Notes: generated by a model not told the origin, from the sequence alone. Counted from the stretch's first letter, positions 7,532-13,390 are shown. The stretch: 15,249 nucleotides of DNA from Candidatus Woesearchaeota archaeon (GCA_019323495.1 JAHWHE010000023.1:1-15249); one strand, 5' to 3'. Made by a program: numbers and translations.

Positions 7532-7539
7532 TTTATAAA
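7532..7539 (-). promoter_or_regulatory. TATA box for the rnp2-psmA-sbds-exosome-rpoK operon
   Basis: TTTATAAA on the minus strand, about 90 bp before the rnp2 ATG. It lies back to back with the S17e promoter (7572-7579). The predicted start near 7509 gives a leader of about 65 nt. Confidence 0.65.
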
Positions 7540-7571
7540 AGCTTCGATTCTTATTAATAAATACCAAAATC

Positions 7572-7579
7572 TTTATATA
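7572..7579 (+). promoter_or_regulatory. TATA box for the S17e-Alba operon
   Basis: TTTATATA with an A-rich upstream element (CCAAAATC). Transcription would start near 7602, about 30 nt before the S17e ATG. The 40 bp between this box and the divergent one could be bound by a shared regulator. Confidence 0.7.
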
Positions 7580-7631
7580 CAGACCTTTTATTCTGCCATT
7601 AAAAGGGGTTTTAGTGAAAACTTAGGGAAAA

Positions 7632-7826
7632 ATGGGACGTATTAAAACAAAATTGATCAAGAGAGTTACACACAAATTATTTAGTGACCACGCTCAAGAG
7701 TTCAAGACTACTTTTGATGAGAATAAAGAGATAGTCCAGAAATTTGCAGAATTTCCTTCAAAAAAGATAAGAAATGTCATCGCGGGCTATGTTACCAGAT
7801 TGGTGAAGAACCGCGAGGAAATTTAA
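7632..7826 (+). CDS. rps17e: Small-subunit ribosomal protein S17e
   Basis: The 64-residue product matches archaeal S17e, a ribosomal protein found in archaea and eukaryotes but not bacteria. It begins MGRIKTKLIKR, has the FDENKEIVQKFAEFPSKKIRNVIAGYVTRL core (about 28-57), and is basic throughout, as expected. A weak GGGA lies before the ATG. The gene heads an operon with alba, which starts 37 nt after its stop. Confidence 0.94.
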   Translation: MGRIKTKLIKRVTHKLFSDHAQEFKTTFDENKEIVQKFAEFPSKKIRNVIAGYVTRLVKNREEI

Positions 7827-7863
7827 TACTAACAACTACAAGTAATTTCGGAGGTGACCAGAA

Positions 7864-8142
7864 ATGGCAGACAACTCAATATTTGTTGGAAGCAAACCCT
7901 TCATGAACTATGTTACAGGCGTTGTAATGCAGTTCACAACAAAAGATGCGAAAGAAGTGATAGTGAAAGCGAGAGGAAAATTCATTTCTAGAGCTGTAGA
8001 CGTTGCAGAAGTTGCAGTGAAAAGATTTCTAAAAGACCAGATTGAAATCAAGGACATCAAAGTAGACAGTGAAGAATTCCAGAACAAGGAAGGCAAAGAC
8101 GTCAGAGTAAGCACGATAGAGATAGTGTTATCAACAAAATAA
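7864..8142 (+). CDS. albA: DNA/RNA-binding protein Alba
   Basis: The 92-residue product is an archaeal chromatin and RNA-binding protein of the Alba family. It shows the FVGSKPFMNYVTGVV start (family GKKPVMNYV), the KARGKFISRAVDVAEVAVKRFL helix region and the VSTIEIVL end. The Lys pair that binds nucleic acid in Sulfolobus Alba (K16, K17, the former acetylated there) is reduced here to Ser10-Lys11, so the acetylation switch is not conserved. A strong GGAGGTGA (7850-7857) lies 6 nt before the ATG. It is probably co-transcribed with rps17e and ended by the T-rich run at 8147-8169. Confidence 0.95.
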   Translation: MADNSIFVGSKPFMNYVTGVVMQFTTKDAKEVIVKARGKFISRAVDVAEVAVKRFLKDQIEIKDIKVDSEEFQNKEGKDVRVSTIEIVLSTK

Positions 8143-8146
8143 GCAG

Positions 8147-8169
8147 TTTTTATTTTTCTCTTTTTCTTT
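8147..8169 (+). terminator. Poly-T terminator after alba
   Basis: A pyrimidine run of almost only T, in several T5 blocks, follows the alba stop by 4 nt and precedes the tRNA-Arg promoter. This matches archaeal oligo-U termination. Confidence 0.65.
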
Positions 8170-8176
8170 ACTAAAC

Positions 8177-8184
8177 TTTATAAA
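8177..8184 (+). promoter_or_regulatory. TATA box for tRNA-Arg
   Basis: TTTATAAA, centred about 28 bp before the first tRNA base. Confidence 0.7.
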
Positions 8185-8208
8185 CCATGATACTCTTCTA
8201 GATCTCAC

Positions 8209-8282
8209 GGGCCTGTAGTTTAACCTGGATAGAACAGACGGCTTCGGACCGTCGGATCAGGGTTCGAATCCCTGCAGGCCCA
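8209..8282 (+). tRNA. tRNA-Arg (anticodon UCG)
   Basis: A full cloverleaf can be drawn. The acceptor GGGCCTG pairs with CAGGCCC, the D-stem is GTTT/GAAC, and the anticodon stem is GACGG/CCGTC with loop CTTCGGA (anticodon TCG, reading CGA/CGN). The T-stem is CAGGG/CCCTG with loop TTCGAAT. The discriminator is A and CCA is not encoded. There is no intron. The last 15 bases plus two downstream bases recur at 8355-8371. Confidence 0.95.
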
Positions 8283-8284
8283 TT
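8268..8284 (+). repeat. Direct repeat copy 1, 3' end of tRNA-Arg
   Basis: The 17 bases ATCCCTGCAGGCCCATT at the tRNA 3' end are repeated exactly 87 bp downstream. Such a layout resembles an attachment-site duplication or a remnant of a duplicated tRNA. Confidence 0.85.
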
Positions 8285-8290
8285 CTCAGT

Positions 8291-8313
8291 GGATTCCAGC
8301 TTGTCTGGAATCC
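8291..8313 (+). repeat. Perfect hairpin 1 behind tRNA-Arg
   Basis: GGATTCCAG and CTGGAATCC form a 9-bp perfect stem with a CTTGT loop, starting 8 nt after the tRNA. A T-rich run (to 8323) follows, so it may act as a terminator or as part of a small palindromic element. Confidence 0.75.
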
Positions 8314-8327
8314 TCTCTCTTTTGGTT

Positions 8328-8348
8328 CTAACTTTTTGTAAAAGTTAG
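8328..8348 (+). repeat. Perfect hairpin 2 behind tRNA-Arg
   Basis: CTAACTTTT and AAAAGTTAG form a 9-bp perfect stem with a TGT loop. It lies between hairpin 1 and the second copy of the tRNA-end repeat. Confidence 0.75.
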
Positions 8349-8354
8349 GTGAAC

Positions 8355-8371
8355 ATCCCTGCAGGCCCATT
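8355..8371 (+). repeat. Direct repeat copy 2 of the tRNA-Arg 3' end
   Basis: Exact second copy of the 17-base tRNA end. The bases ahead of it (GGTGAAC in place of GGTTCGA) resemble a decayed T-loop, but no further cloverleaf can be traced upstream. Confidence 0.85.
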
Positions 8372-8380
8372 TTATTTTTC

Positions 8381-8881
8381 TCAGAAATCGTAATAACTAA
8401 CTGGCTTGTTCAATGCTTCGTCAAATAAAATCCGAGGAACAACATCTCGGAGCTTGAATGAAAAGTATGTCTTATAGTGACTGTACGGAATTCCCAGCTT
8501 GTCTAAATCCGCGCTCAGGTTTGTCATGGAAAAAAGCCTGTGCCCCTCATAGTCGATAAAAACTTTCTGCGTTTCCCCTGCGACTCTTCTTACTAAAACA
8601 CCTGCTCCTGCAACATCTTCTGCAGTAAGAGACTCTCCTTCAGTTGCTGCAGAATTTCGAAAACCAATAAAGCCAAGGATTCTTCCTGCAAGTCTTTCGA
8701 GACTCGGCATACCTGCAAATCTTTCTATCCTTTCAAGATCGCTTTCTACTTGAGGCTCGCCAGAAAGTAAATCAGCTTTCAAATCTTCAATTTCATCTAA
8801 GAAATTCGCAGTCTCCCACATGTCGCGGGCGATTGCTCGTCCTTCGTAAAAAGCTTCTGTTGGGTTTGCTGTACTATTCAT
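8381..8881 (-). CDS. Protein of unknown function, 166 residues
   Basis: I do not recognise this family. The product from the ATG at 8881 begins MNSTANPTEAFYEG, is probably soluble, has an acidic helical N-terminal half (about 10-60) and a mixed C-terminal half with VFIDYEGHRLFSMTNL, followed by SHYKTYFSFKLRDVVPR and ending SYYDF. No signal peptide, membrane segment or metal-binding motif is visible. A longer frame reaches 8980, but it would overlap proS and its promoter. A minus-strand TATA box at 8904-8911 places transcription start almost exactly at the ATG, supporting this start and a leaderless message. It is divergent from proS, with 76 bp between start codons. Confidence 0.75.
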   Translation of the reverse strand: MNSTANPTEAFYEGRAIARDMWETANFLDEIEDLKADLLSGEPQVESDLERIERFAGMPSLERLAGRILGFIGFRNSAATEGESLTAEDVAGAGVLVRRVAGETQKVFIDYEGHRLFSMTNLSADLDKLGIPYSHYKTYFSFKLRDVVPRILFDEALNKPVSYYDF

Positions 8882-8903
8882 GTATTTTCGTGAAAAGCTC
8901 GAA

Positions 8904-8911
8904 TATTTAAA
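8904..8911 (-). promoter_or_regulatory. TATA box for the 166-residue unknown protein
   Basis: TTTAAATA on the minus strand, centred about 26 bp before the ATG at 8881, so the message would be leaderless. The divergent proS box is only 13 bp away. Confidence 0.6.
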
Positions 8912-8924
8912 CTTTGCCAAAACC

Positions 8925-8932
8925 TTTAAATA
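8925..8932 (+). promoter_or_regulatory. TATA box for proS
   Basis: TTTAAATA preceded by AACC, centred about 29 bp before the ATG at 8958. Transcription should start within a few bases of that ATG, giving a leaderless or nearly leaderless message. Confidence 0.65.
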
Positions 8933-8957
8933 GCATGATTTGACCCTACATAGAATC

Positions 8958-10412
8958 ATGGCAACAGAAGGGGAAGACAAGAAAGGCTACGGGCTTACTG
9001 TCAAGAAAGAAGAAAACTTTAGCGAATGGTACACCCAGGTAATCCAGAAAGCAGACTTGGCAGATTATACTAGTGTGTCTGGCTGCATTGTTTTCAAGCC
9101 TTATTCTTATGCTATCTGGGAAAAGATAAAAGAAGAAACAGACAAGCGGTTCAAAGCATTGGGGATAAAGAATGCGTATTTCCCTCTTTTCATTCCAGAA
9201 AGTTTATTGACAAAGGAAGCAGAGCATGTAGAAGGATTCGCGCCAGAGGTTGCTTGGGTGACGCAGGGAGGGAACACTCCTCTTAATGAGAGGCTTGCGA
9301 TCAGGCCTACGTCAGAAGCGATAATGTATGAATCTTATGCAAAATGGATCAGGAGCTGGCGAGACCTGCCGTTAAGATTGAACCAATGGAACAATGTAGT
9401 CAGATGGGAGTTCAAGCATCCTGTTCCTTTCCTGAGGACAAGAGAATTCCTCTGGAACGAAGGACACACTGCTTTTGCAACCCAAGAAGAAGCAGAAAAA
9501 GAGATCCCAGAGATATTGAATATTTACAAAGATGTCGTAGAGAATTACATGGCATTATACGGTTTGCTTGGGAAAAAGACAGACAAGGAAAAATTCGCAG
9601 GGGCAGAATATACATGCACATTTGAATATTTCATGCCTTCTGGAAAAGCAATACAAGGTCCTGATGCGCACCACGACGGGCAAAAGTTCGCAAAAGCCTA
9701 CAATATAAAATTCCTGAACAAGGAAGAGAAAGAAGACTATGCTTGGCAGAACACCTGGGCGATCACGACCAGGATGCTTGGCGTCATGATCGCAACGCAC
9801 GGCGACGACAAAGGCCTGGTCCTGCCGCCGAGAATCGCGCCTAATAAAATAGTGATTGTTCCTATCTTTTTCGAGAAAAACAAGGAAGCGGTTTTGAAGA
9901 AAGTTCAGGAACTTGGCAGACTGCTGAAGGAGTTCGCTCCGATAGTGGATGACAGGGACGAATTCACGCCCGGCTATAAATTCAATGAGTGGGAGATGAA
10001 AGGGGTTCCTATCAGGGTAGAGCTTGGGCCTAGAGACCTGGAGAATGATCAGGCAGTCTTGGTTAGAAGGGATACAGGAGAGAAGGAAACAGTGAAATTA
10101 GCTGGGTTGAAAAAAGAAATATCCCTAACACTGGAAGTCATCCAGGAAAATCTTTTCAAGAAAACCAAAAAGTTCACAGAAGACAACACAGTGGAAACAA
10201 AAAATTGGGACGAATTGGTAGAAGCAATAAACAACAAGAAACTTGTAAAGGCAGTATGGTGCGGAGAAACAGAGTGCGAAGACTGGATCAAGGACAAGAC
10301 CGGCGGTGCAAAGATTTTGAATATTCCGTTCGATCAGCCGCATATAAAAGACAACTGCCCTCAATGCGGCAAGGAAGGCAAGTATCTGGTTTATATAGCG
10401 AAATCATATTAG
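8958..10412 (+). CDS. proS: Prolyl-tRNA synthetase, archaeal/eukaryotic type
   Basis: This class II synthetase charges tRNA-Pro with proline. From the ATG (MATEGEDKKGYGLTV) the product is 484 residues. Motif 1 lies near SGCIVFKPYSYAIWEKI (41-57), motif 2 is RWEFKHPVPFLRTREFLWNEGHTAF (149-173), and motif 3 is GVMIATHGDDKGLVLPPRIAP (275-295). An anticodon-binding domain follows (about 297-400). The C-terminal zinc domain keeps Cys435, Cys440, Cys467 and Cys470 and ends with a Tyr, as in the archaeal/eukaryotic class; there is no bacterial-type editing insertion between motifs 2 and 3. The longest frame starts at TTG 8940, but that lies upstream of the predicted transcription start, so the ATG at 8958 is chosen. 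Confidence 0.97.
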   Translation: MATEGEDKKGYGLTVKKEENFSEWYTQVIQKADLADYTSVSGCIVFKPYSYAIWEKIKEETDKRFKALGIKNAYFPLFIPESLLTKEAEHVEGFAPEVAWVTQGGNTPLNERLAIRPTSEAIMYESYAKWIRSWRDLPLRLNQWNNVVRWEFKHPVPFLRTREFLWNEGHTAFATQEEAEKEIPEILNIYKDVVENYMALYGLLGKKTDKEKFAGAEYTCTFEYFMPSGKAIQGPDAHHDGQKFAKAYNIKFLNKEEKEDYAWQNTWAITTRMLGVMIATHGDDKGLVLPPRIAPNKIVIVPIFFEKNKEAVLKKVQELGRLLKEFAPIVDDRDEFTPGYKFNEWEMKGVPIRVELGPRDLENDQAVLVRRDTGEKETVKLAGLKKEISLTLEVIQENLFKKTKKFTEDNTVETKNWDELVEAINNKKLVKAVWCGETECEDWIKDKTGGAKILNIPFDQPHIKDNCPQCGKEGKYLVYIAKSY

Positions 10413-10418
10413 GCTTCT

Positions 10419-10437
10419 CTAATTAGTGGTTAATTAG
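10419..10437. repeat. Inverted repeat between proS and the Ig-like protein promoter
   Basis: CTAATTA and TAATTAG flank a GTGGT centre, a 7-bp perfect dyad. It ends 7 bp before the TATA box at 10445, where a regulator or the BRE-contacting factor would bind. It also lies 6 bp after the proS stop, so a role in transcript ending is possible. Confidence 0.5.
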
Positions 10438-10444
10438 CGTAATA

Positions 10445-10452
10445 TTTATATA
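10445..10452 (+). promoter_or_regulatory. TATA box for the Ig-like surface protein
   Basis: TTTATATA, predicting a transcription start near 10475. The G-rich ribosome binding site GGGGGATG (10482-10489) lies 7 nt before the ATG. Confidence 0.65.
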
Positions 10453-10496
10453 TTCATAATAGTAAAAACGTCTTAGAACAAGGGGGATGTTATAAA

Positions 10497-11510
10497 ATGA
10501 GAAAAACAGTCTTTTTTGCGATCTTGGTGTCTATATTTCTGTTGTCTTTAGCGATTGCAACAGCTGATGAGCTGGATTTTGATACGATCGATGCTTATGT
10601 CAACGGTGCATTGTATTCAAACATCGAGATGGACAGCGGCAAGCTTGAAGTAAGCCCAGGAGATCTATTGCAGTTTATCATAAATGTTGAAAACAAGTAT
10701 CTCAAATCAGAGAGGATGGAGATCGATGCAATAGACATGACAGTTACAATTAACGATATTAGAGGAACAGATGATCTTTATTTCGAGTTCAGGGACTTTG
10801 GCCTGGACGAAGGCGAAGAAACAAACAAGGAAGTTACCTTTAATATTCCAGAAGATGTTGCGCCAGGAGAATACATAGTTGAGATGCGGGCTGCTGGCAC
10901 TGATGATGATGGCAATCTTCAGAACGCAAGATTCGTTTTCCCTCTATCCGTCTTGAGAAAGCAGAGAGAGCTGTATCTGTACAAGCCTTCTATAGTTCCT
11001 GCAGGTGTGCTGTGCGGTGAAAGCACGCAATTGAACTTGAAATTAGAGAACAGGGGAAAATTGGCAGACACAGTAAGAATCACGGTTTTGAACGGTGTGT
11101 TGGGGATCGATTTAAAGGACAGCGATACTGTGAAATCGCATCCTGAAGTATATGTATTGGACAAAAGCTATACCTTGCATATCGCAGACGCTGTCGAAGG
11201 CGGAGTATACCCTATTAATGTGATTGTTGATTACACAGGCGGCCAGTTGATTGAGAGTATAGATTTATTGGTGACCTGTCCTTCTGCCTACGATCTTACG
11301 CAAGGAAAAGCAAAGGAATTGAAGCCAGAAGAATACGCAACAGGCTTCCAGGTGGCGAATGTCGGAAAAGAAGACAAGTCAAGACCCCTCTCGGGTTTTT
11401 TCACCAGGAACAAGTCAGAGATAGCGATACTTTCTGGCATCGGCATTTTTGTTATTGCTGTAATCATGCTGTTGGTAGCAGTTGTTGGCTTCAGTAGCAA
11501 AAGAAGATAA
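10497..11510 (+). CDS. Exported, C-terminally anchored protein with Ig-like domains (COG1361-like)
   Basis: The 337-residue product begins with a signal peptide (MRKTVFFAIL then a hydrophobic stretch to about residue 22, with ATADE at the probable cleavage). Two beta-rich domains follow, about 28-155 and 158-262, in the style of the NEW3/CARDB-like domains grouped in COG1361; evidence is DLLQFIINVENKYLKS, VAPGEYIVEMRA and STQLNLKLENRGKLADTVRI. Only two cysteines lie in the second domain (173 and 261), well placed for a disulphide. A single membrane helix (about 309-332) and SSKRR end anchor it facing outward. It is likely a cell-surface or envelope protein; ligand unknown. It has its own promoter, and rpiB follows after 26 nt. 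Confidence 0.8.
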   Translation: MRKTVFFAILVSIFLLSLAIATADELDFDTIDAYVNGALYSNIEMDSGKLEVSPGDLLQFIINVENKYLKSERMEIDAIDMTVTINDIRGTDDLYFEFRDFGLDEGEETNKEVTFNIPEDVAPGEYIVEMRAAGTDDDGNLQNARFVFPLSVLRKQRELYLYKPSIVPAGVLCGESTQLNLKLENRGKLADTVRITVLNGVLGIDLKDSDTVKSHPEVYVLDKSYTLHIADAVEGGVYPINVIVDYTGGQLIESIDLLVTCPSAYDLTQGKAKELKPEEYATGFQVANVGKEDKSRPLSGFFTRNKSEIAILSGIGIFVIAVIMLLVAVVGFSSKRR

Positions 11511-11536
11511 AACACGATAAACAAGAGGTGATTTGG

Positions 11537-11971
11537 ATGATAGTTATCGGCGCTGACCATGGCGGTTTTGAATTAAAAGAGAAGATAAAAAAGAAATTGG
11601 ATGAGCTCGGTTATGAATATGAGGATGTTGGCGCTTTCAAGCCCAATCCAAAAGATGATTATCCGCAGTTCGCAGAACGTGTAGGAAGGGATATTTCTGA
11701 ACATCCTGACTGGAAAGGAATTCTTATCTGCAGATCGGGTCAAGGAATGGCAATGGTTGCAAACAAATTCTCAGGCGTCAGGGCAGCTGTCTGTCATTCT
11801 GTTGACGAAGCCAAAATGACAAGGGAGCACAACGACGCAAATGTACTGTCTATAGGCGCAGACGATGTCAAGGAAAAAGACGCGCTTGCTATGGTGCAGA
11901 CCTTCCTGGAGACCTTGTTTTCTGACGAAAGCAGGCATAAAAAACGGGTAGCGCAGATAAACAAGCTATAA
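11537..11971 (+). CDS. rpiB: RpiB/LacAB family sugar-phosphate isomerase (probable ribose-5-phosphate isomerase B)
   Basis: The 144-residue product matches the RpiB family, which interconverts ribose 5-phosphate and ribulose 5-phosphate; relatives act on allose or galactose phosphates. It has MIVIGADHGGFELKE at the N terminus (Asp7, His8), the catalytic-Cys loop ICRSGQGMAMVANK with Cys65, and TREHNDANVLSIGA with His98. The loop reads CRSGQG where most members have CGTGIG or CGSGVG, so substrate preference may differ. The longest frame begins at GTG 11528, but that GTG lies inside GAGGTGAT (11525-11532), the ribosome binding site for the ATG at 11537. The gene is probably co-transcribed with the Ig-like protein. 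Most archaea use RpiA rather than RpiB. Confidence 0.9.
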   Translation: MIVIGADHGGFELKEKIKKKLDELGYEYEDVGAFKPNPKDDYPQFAERVGRDISEHPDWKGILICRSGQGMAMVANKFSGVRAAVCHSVDEAKMTREHNDANVLSIGADDVKEKDALAMVQTFLETLFSDESRHKKRVAQINKL

Positions 11972-12000
11972 GTATAGCATCAAGCGCAGCCTAAGTAACA

Positions 12001-12008
12001 TTTATAAA
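12001..12008 (+). promoter_or_regulatory. TATA box for tRNA-Gln(UUG)
   Basis: TTTATAAA, centred about 28 bp before the tRNA. Confidence 0.7.
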
Positions 12009-12032
12009 TAAATCTGGATTCTGCTAGTTTAC

Positions 12033-12105
12033 AGCCCCGTGGTGTAGTGGCCAATCATGTTGGATTTTGGATCCAACGACCGCGGTTCGAATCCGCGCGG
12101 GGCTA
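12033..12105 (+). tRNA. tRNA-Gln (anticodon UUG)
   Basis: The acceptor AGCCCCG pairs with CGGGGCT. The anticodon stem is TTGGA/TCCAA with loop TTTTGGA (anticodon TTG, reading CAA), and the T-stem is CGCGG/CCGCG with loop TTCGAAT. The discriminator is A and CCA is not encoded. The D-stem is weak (three pairs including a wobble). The first pair is A1-U72. Apart from the anticodon arm and one base at position 9, it is identical to the tRNA-Gln at 14399. Confidence 0.95.
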
Positions 12106-12132
12106 TTTCAGTTCTTTTCGAAATTCAATTTA

Positions 12133-12155
12133 AATTAAAAATAAAATAAAAAAAA
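12133..12155 (-). terminator. U-tract terminator of the binding-protein gene
   Basis: On the minus strand a T-rich run (AATTTTTTTTATTTTATTTT) follows directly after the stop codon of the lipoprotein gene. Confidence 0.6.
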
Positions 12156-13274
12156 TTATTGTTCTACGAATTGTCCGTTCTCTGCTTTGAACAATGCGAA
12201 TGGCTTTGCAACGTCTCCGTTTTCATCGAACTTGTTATAGCCTGATGCGCCATCGAATTCCACATTGTACAATGCATCCTTGATTTTTTCTCTGTCTAAG
12301 TCGCTATTTTCGATTGCTTCAGCATAGATGTATACCATGTCATAAAAAAAGTCTGCAAAGATGTCAGATGCTTCTTTTCCAAATCTTGCATCGTATTTGC
12401 TTTTGAAGTTCAATGCAAATTCATTCTTGTTTTCTGCAAAGAATGTGACATACAACTCTTCTACAGCATCTCCTGCCCCTTCAAAGAAACTGTCGTCTTT
12501 AAGGGCTTCTCCGCTGATTATCGGGATATCGATACCCAGCTGTTTTGCCTGGACAACAAATCTTATTCCTTCTGAAAGAATAGGGATCAATAAGATAGCT
12601 TCTGGTTGTTTTTCCTTGATTTTTACAAGCTGTGTTTTCATGTCCCTTGTTCCTACTTCAAAAGATTCAACAACCAAGACTTCAACGCCGAATTCGTCTG
12701 CTTTTTCCTGCAATGTCTTTGAAAGGCCGACGCCGTATTCATCGTTGACATAAGCGATTCCTACTTTCTTAATTCCCATCTCTTTTACAGTCTCAAGCAT
12801 CTTCAATCCCTGAAAACTATCAGGAGATGTCACCCTAAAAGTATAATCTCCGCATCTCGTAGTCAGTGCGTCACTGGTTCCGATTGCCATCAGGGGCACT
12901 TTCTTTGCTTCTGCTACAGGACACATTGCTAATGTATTCGTGCTCGAAAGAGAAGCTACTCCTACTACGTTATCAATGTCTACTAGCTTATTCAATGCAG
13001 ACAATGACCTTCCTGCATCCAGCATATTGTCTTCGAAGATGATTTCCAATTTTTTTCCTTTGACACCGCCGTTTGCATTGATCTCTTCGACAGCCATTGT
13101 CAAAGCATTTCTTGCAGCTTCTCCGTATGCTGCAGCATTTCCTGTCAACGGAAGAACAGCTCCTAGCTTTATCCTTTCTTCTTGAATGCTTGTGACAGAG
13201 TTTCCTGTAAGTTCTCCGCATCCTGCCAGCATAACCAGCAGCAGCAACATTCCCATTATCAAGATTTTTTTCAT
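12156..13274 (-). CDS. Substrate-binding lipoprotein of the branched-chain amino acid (LivJ/Peripla_BP_6) family
   Basis: From the ATG at 13274 the product is 372 residues. It starts with a lipoprotein signal (MKKILIMGMLLLLVMLAGC; lipobox LAGC, Cys19), followed by a short linker and a periplasmic-binding type I fold. Typical stretches are IKLGAVLPLTGNAAAYGEAARNA, EEINANGGVKGKKLEIIFEDN, VGVASLSSTNTLAMCPVAEAKKVPLMAIGTSDALT and FRVTSPDSFQGLKMLE. Relatives capture Leu/Ile/Val, amides or other small ligands for ABC importers; the ligand cannot be told here. No permease or ATPase gene is near, so it is an orphan component. The longest frame begins at GTG 13295 and reads MIKGGIN, but that GGAGGA is the ribosome binding site (13282-13287), 7 nt from the ATG. 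It is divergent from the Lrp-family regulator. Confidence 0.93.
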   Translation of the reverse strand: MKKILIMGMLLLLVMLAGCGELTGNSVTSIQEERIKLGAVLPLTGNAAAYGEAARNALTMAVEEINANGGVKGKKLEIIFEDNMLDAGRSLSALNKLVDIDNVVGVASLSSTNTLAMCPVAEAKKVPLMAIGTSDALTTRCGDYTFRVTSPDSFQGLKMLETVKEMGIKKVGIAYVNDEYGVGLSKTLQEKADEFGVEVLVVESFEVGTRDMKTQLVKIKEKQPEAILLIPILSEGIRFVVQAKQLGIDIPIISGEALKDDSFFEGAGDAVEELYVTFFAENKNEFALNFKSKYDARFGKEASDIFADFFYDMVYIYAEAIENSDLDREKIKDALYNVEFDGASGYNKFDENGDVAKPFALFKAENGQFVEQ

Positions 13275-13319
13275 ATTAATTCCTCCTTTTATCACTAAGA
13301 AGTCATCATCTCTACAACT

Positions 13320-13327
13320 TTATTAAA
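13320..13327 (-). promoter_or_regulatory. Candidate TATA box for the binding-protein gene
   Basis: TTTAATAA on the minus strand, inside GTTTTAATAAAG. Transcription would start near 13298, leaving about 24 nt of leader with the AGGAGG site. Confidence 0.45.
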
Positions 13328-13342
13328 ACTTATTACTTGAAA

Positions 13343-13390
13343 TTTTAATAAAAAGAAACATTTTTATATATAGAAACCTTTTTATTAAAA
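13343..13390. promoter_or_regulatory. 13-bp perfect inverted repeat centred on the regulator's TATA box
   Basis: TTTTAATAAAAAG (13343-13355) and CTTTTTATTAAAA (13378-13390) are exact reverse complements, 22 bp apart. The dyad centre (13366.5) coincides with the centre of the TATA box at 13363-13370. A direct repeat also overlaps it: AGAAACATTTTTAT (13354-13367) and AGAAACCTTTTTAT (13372-13385), one mismatch in 14, spaced 18 bp. This fits an operator for the adjacent Lrp-family protein, acting on itself and perhaps on the divergent gene; that is inference. Confidence 0.55.
13363..13370 (+). promoter_or_regulatory. TATA box for the Lrp-family regulator
   Basis: TTTATATA, centred about 30 bp before the ATG at 13397, predicting a start within a few bases of the ATG (leaderless message). 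No ribosome binding site is visible. Confidence 0.65.

Noticed and set aside
8209..8371. An integrated mobile element at tRNA-Arg
   Set aside because: The direct repeat suggests an att scar, but no integrase or cargo gene lies between the copies, so only the repeats are annotated.
8882..8980. N-terminal extension of the unknown minus-strand protein to 8980
   Set aside because: It would run through both divergent TATA boxes and overlap the start of proS.
10049..10364. Minus-strand frames inside proS (10049-10297, 10125-10364 and 9555-9800)
   Set aside because: They are antisense to conserved ProRS regions, and their Phe/Cys-rich composition does not look like a real protein.
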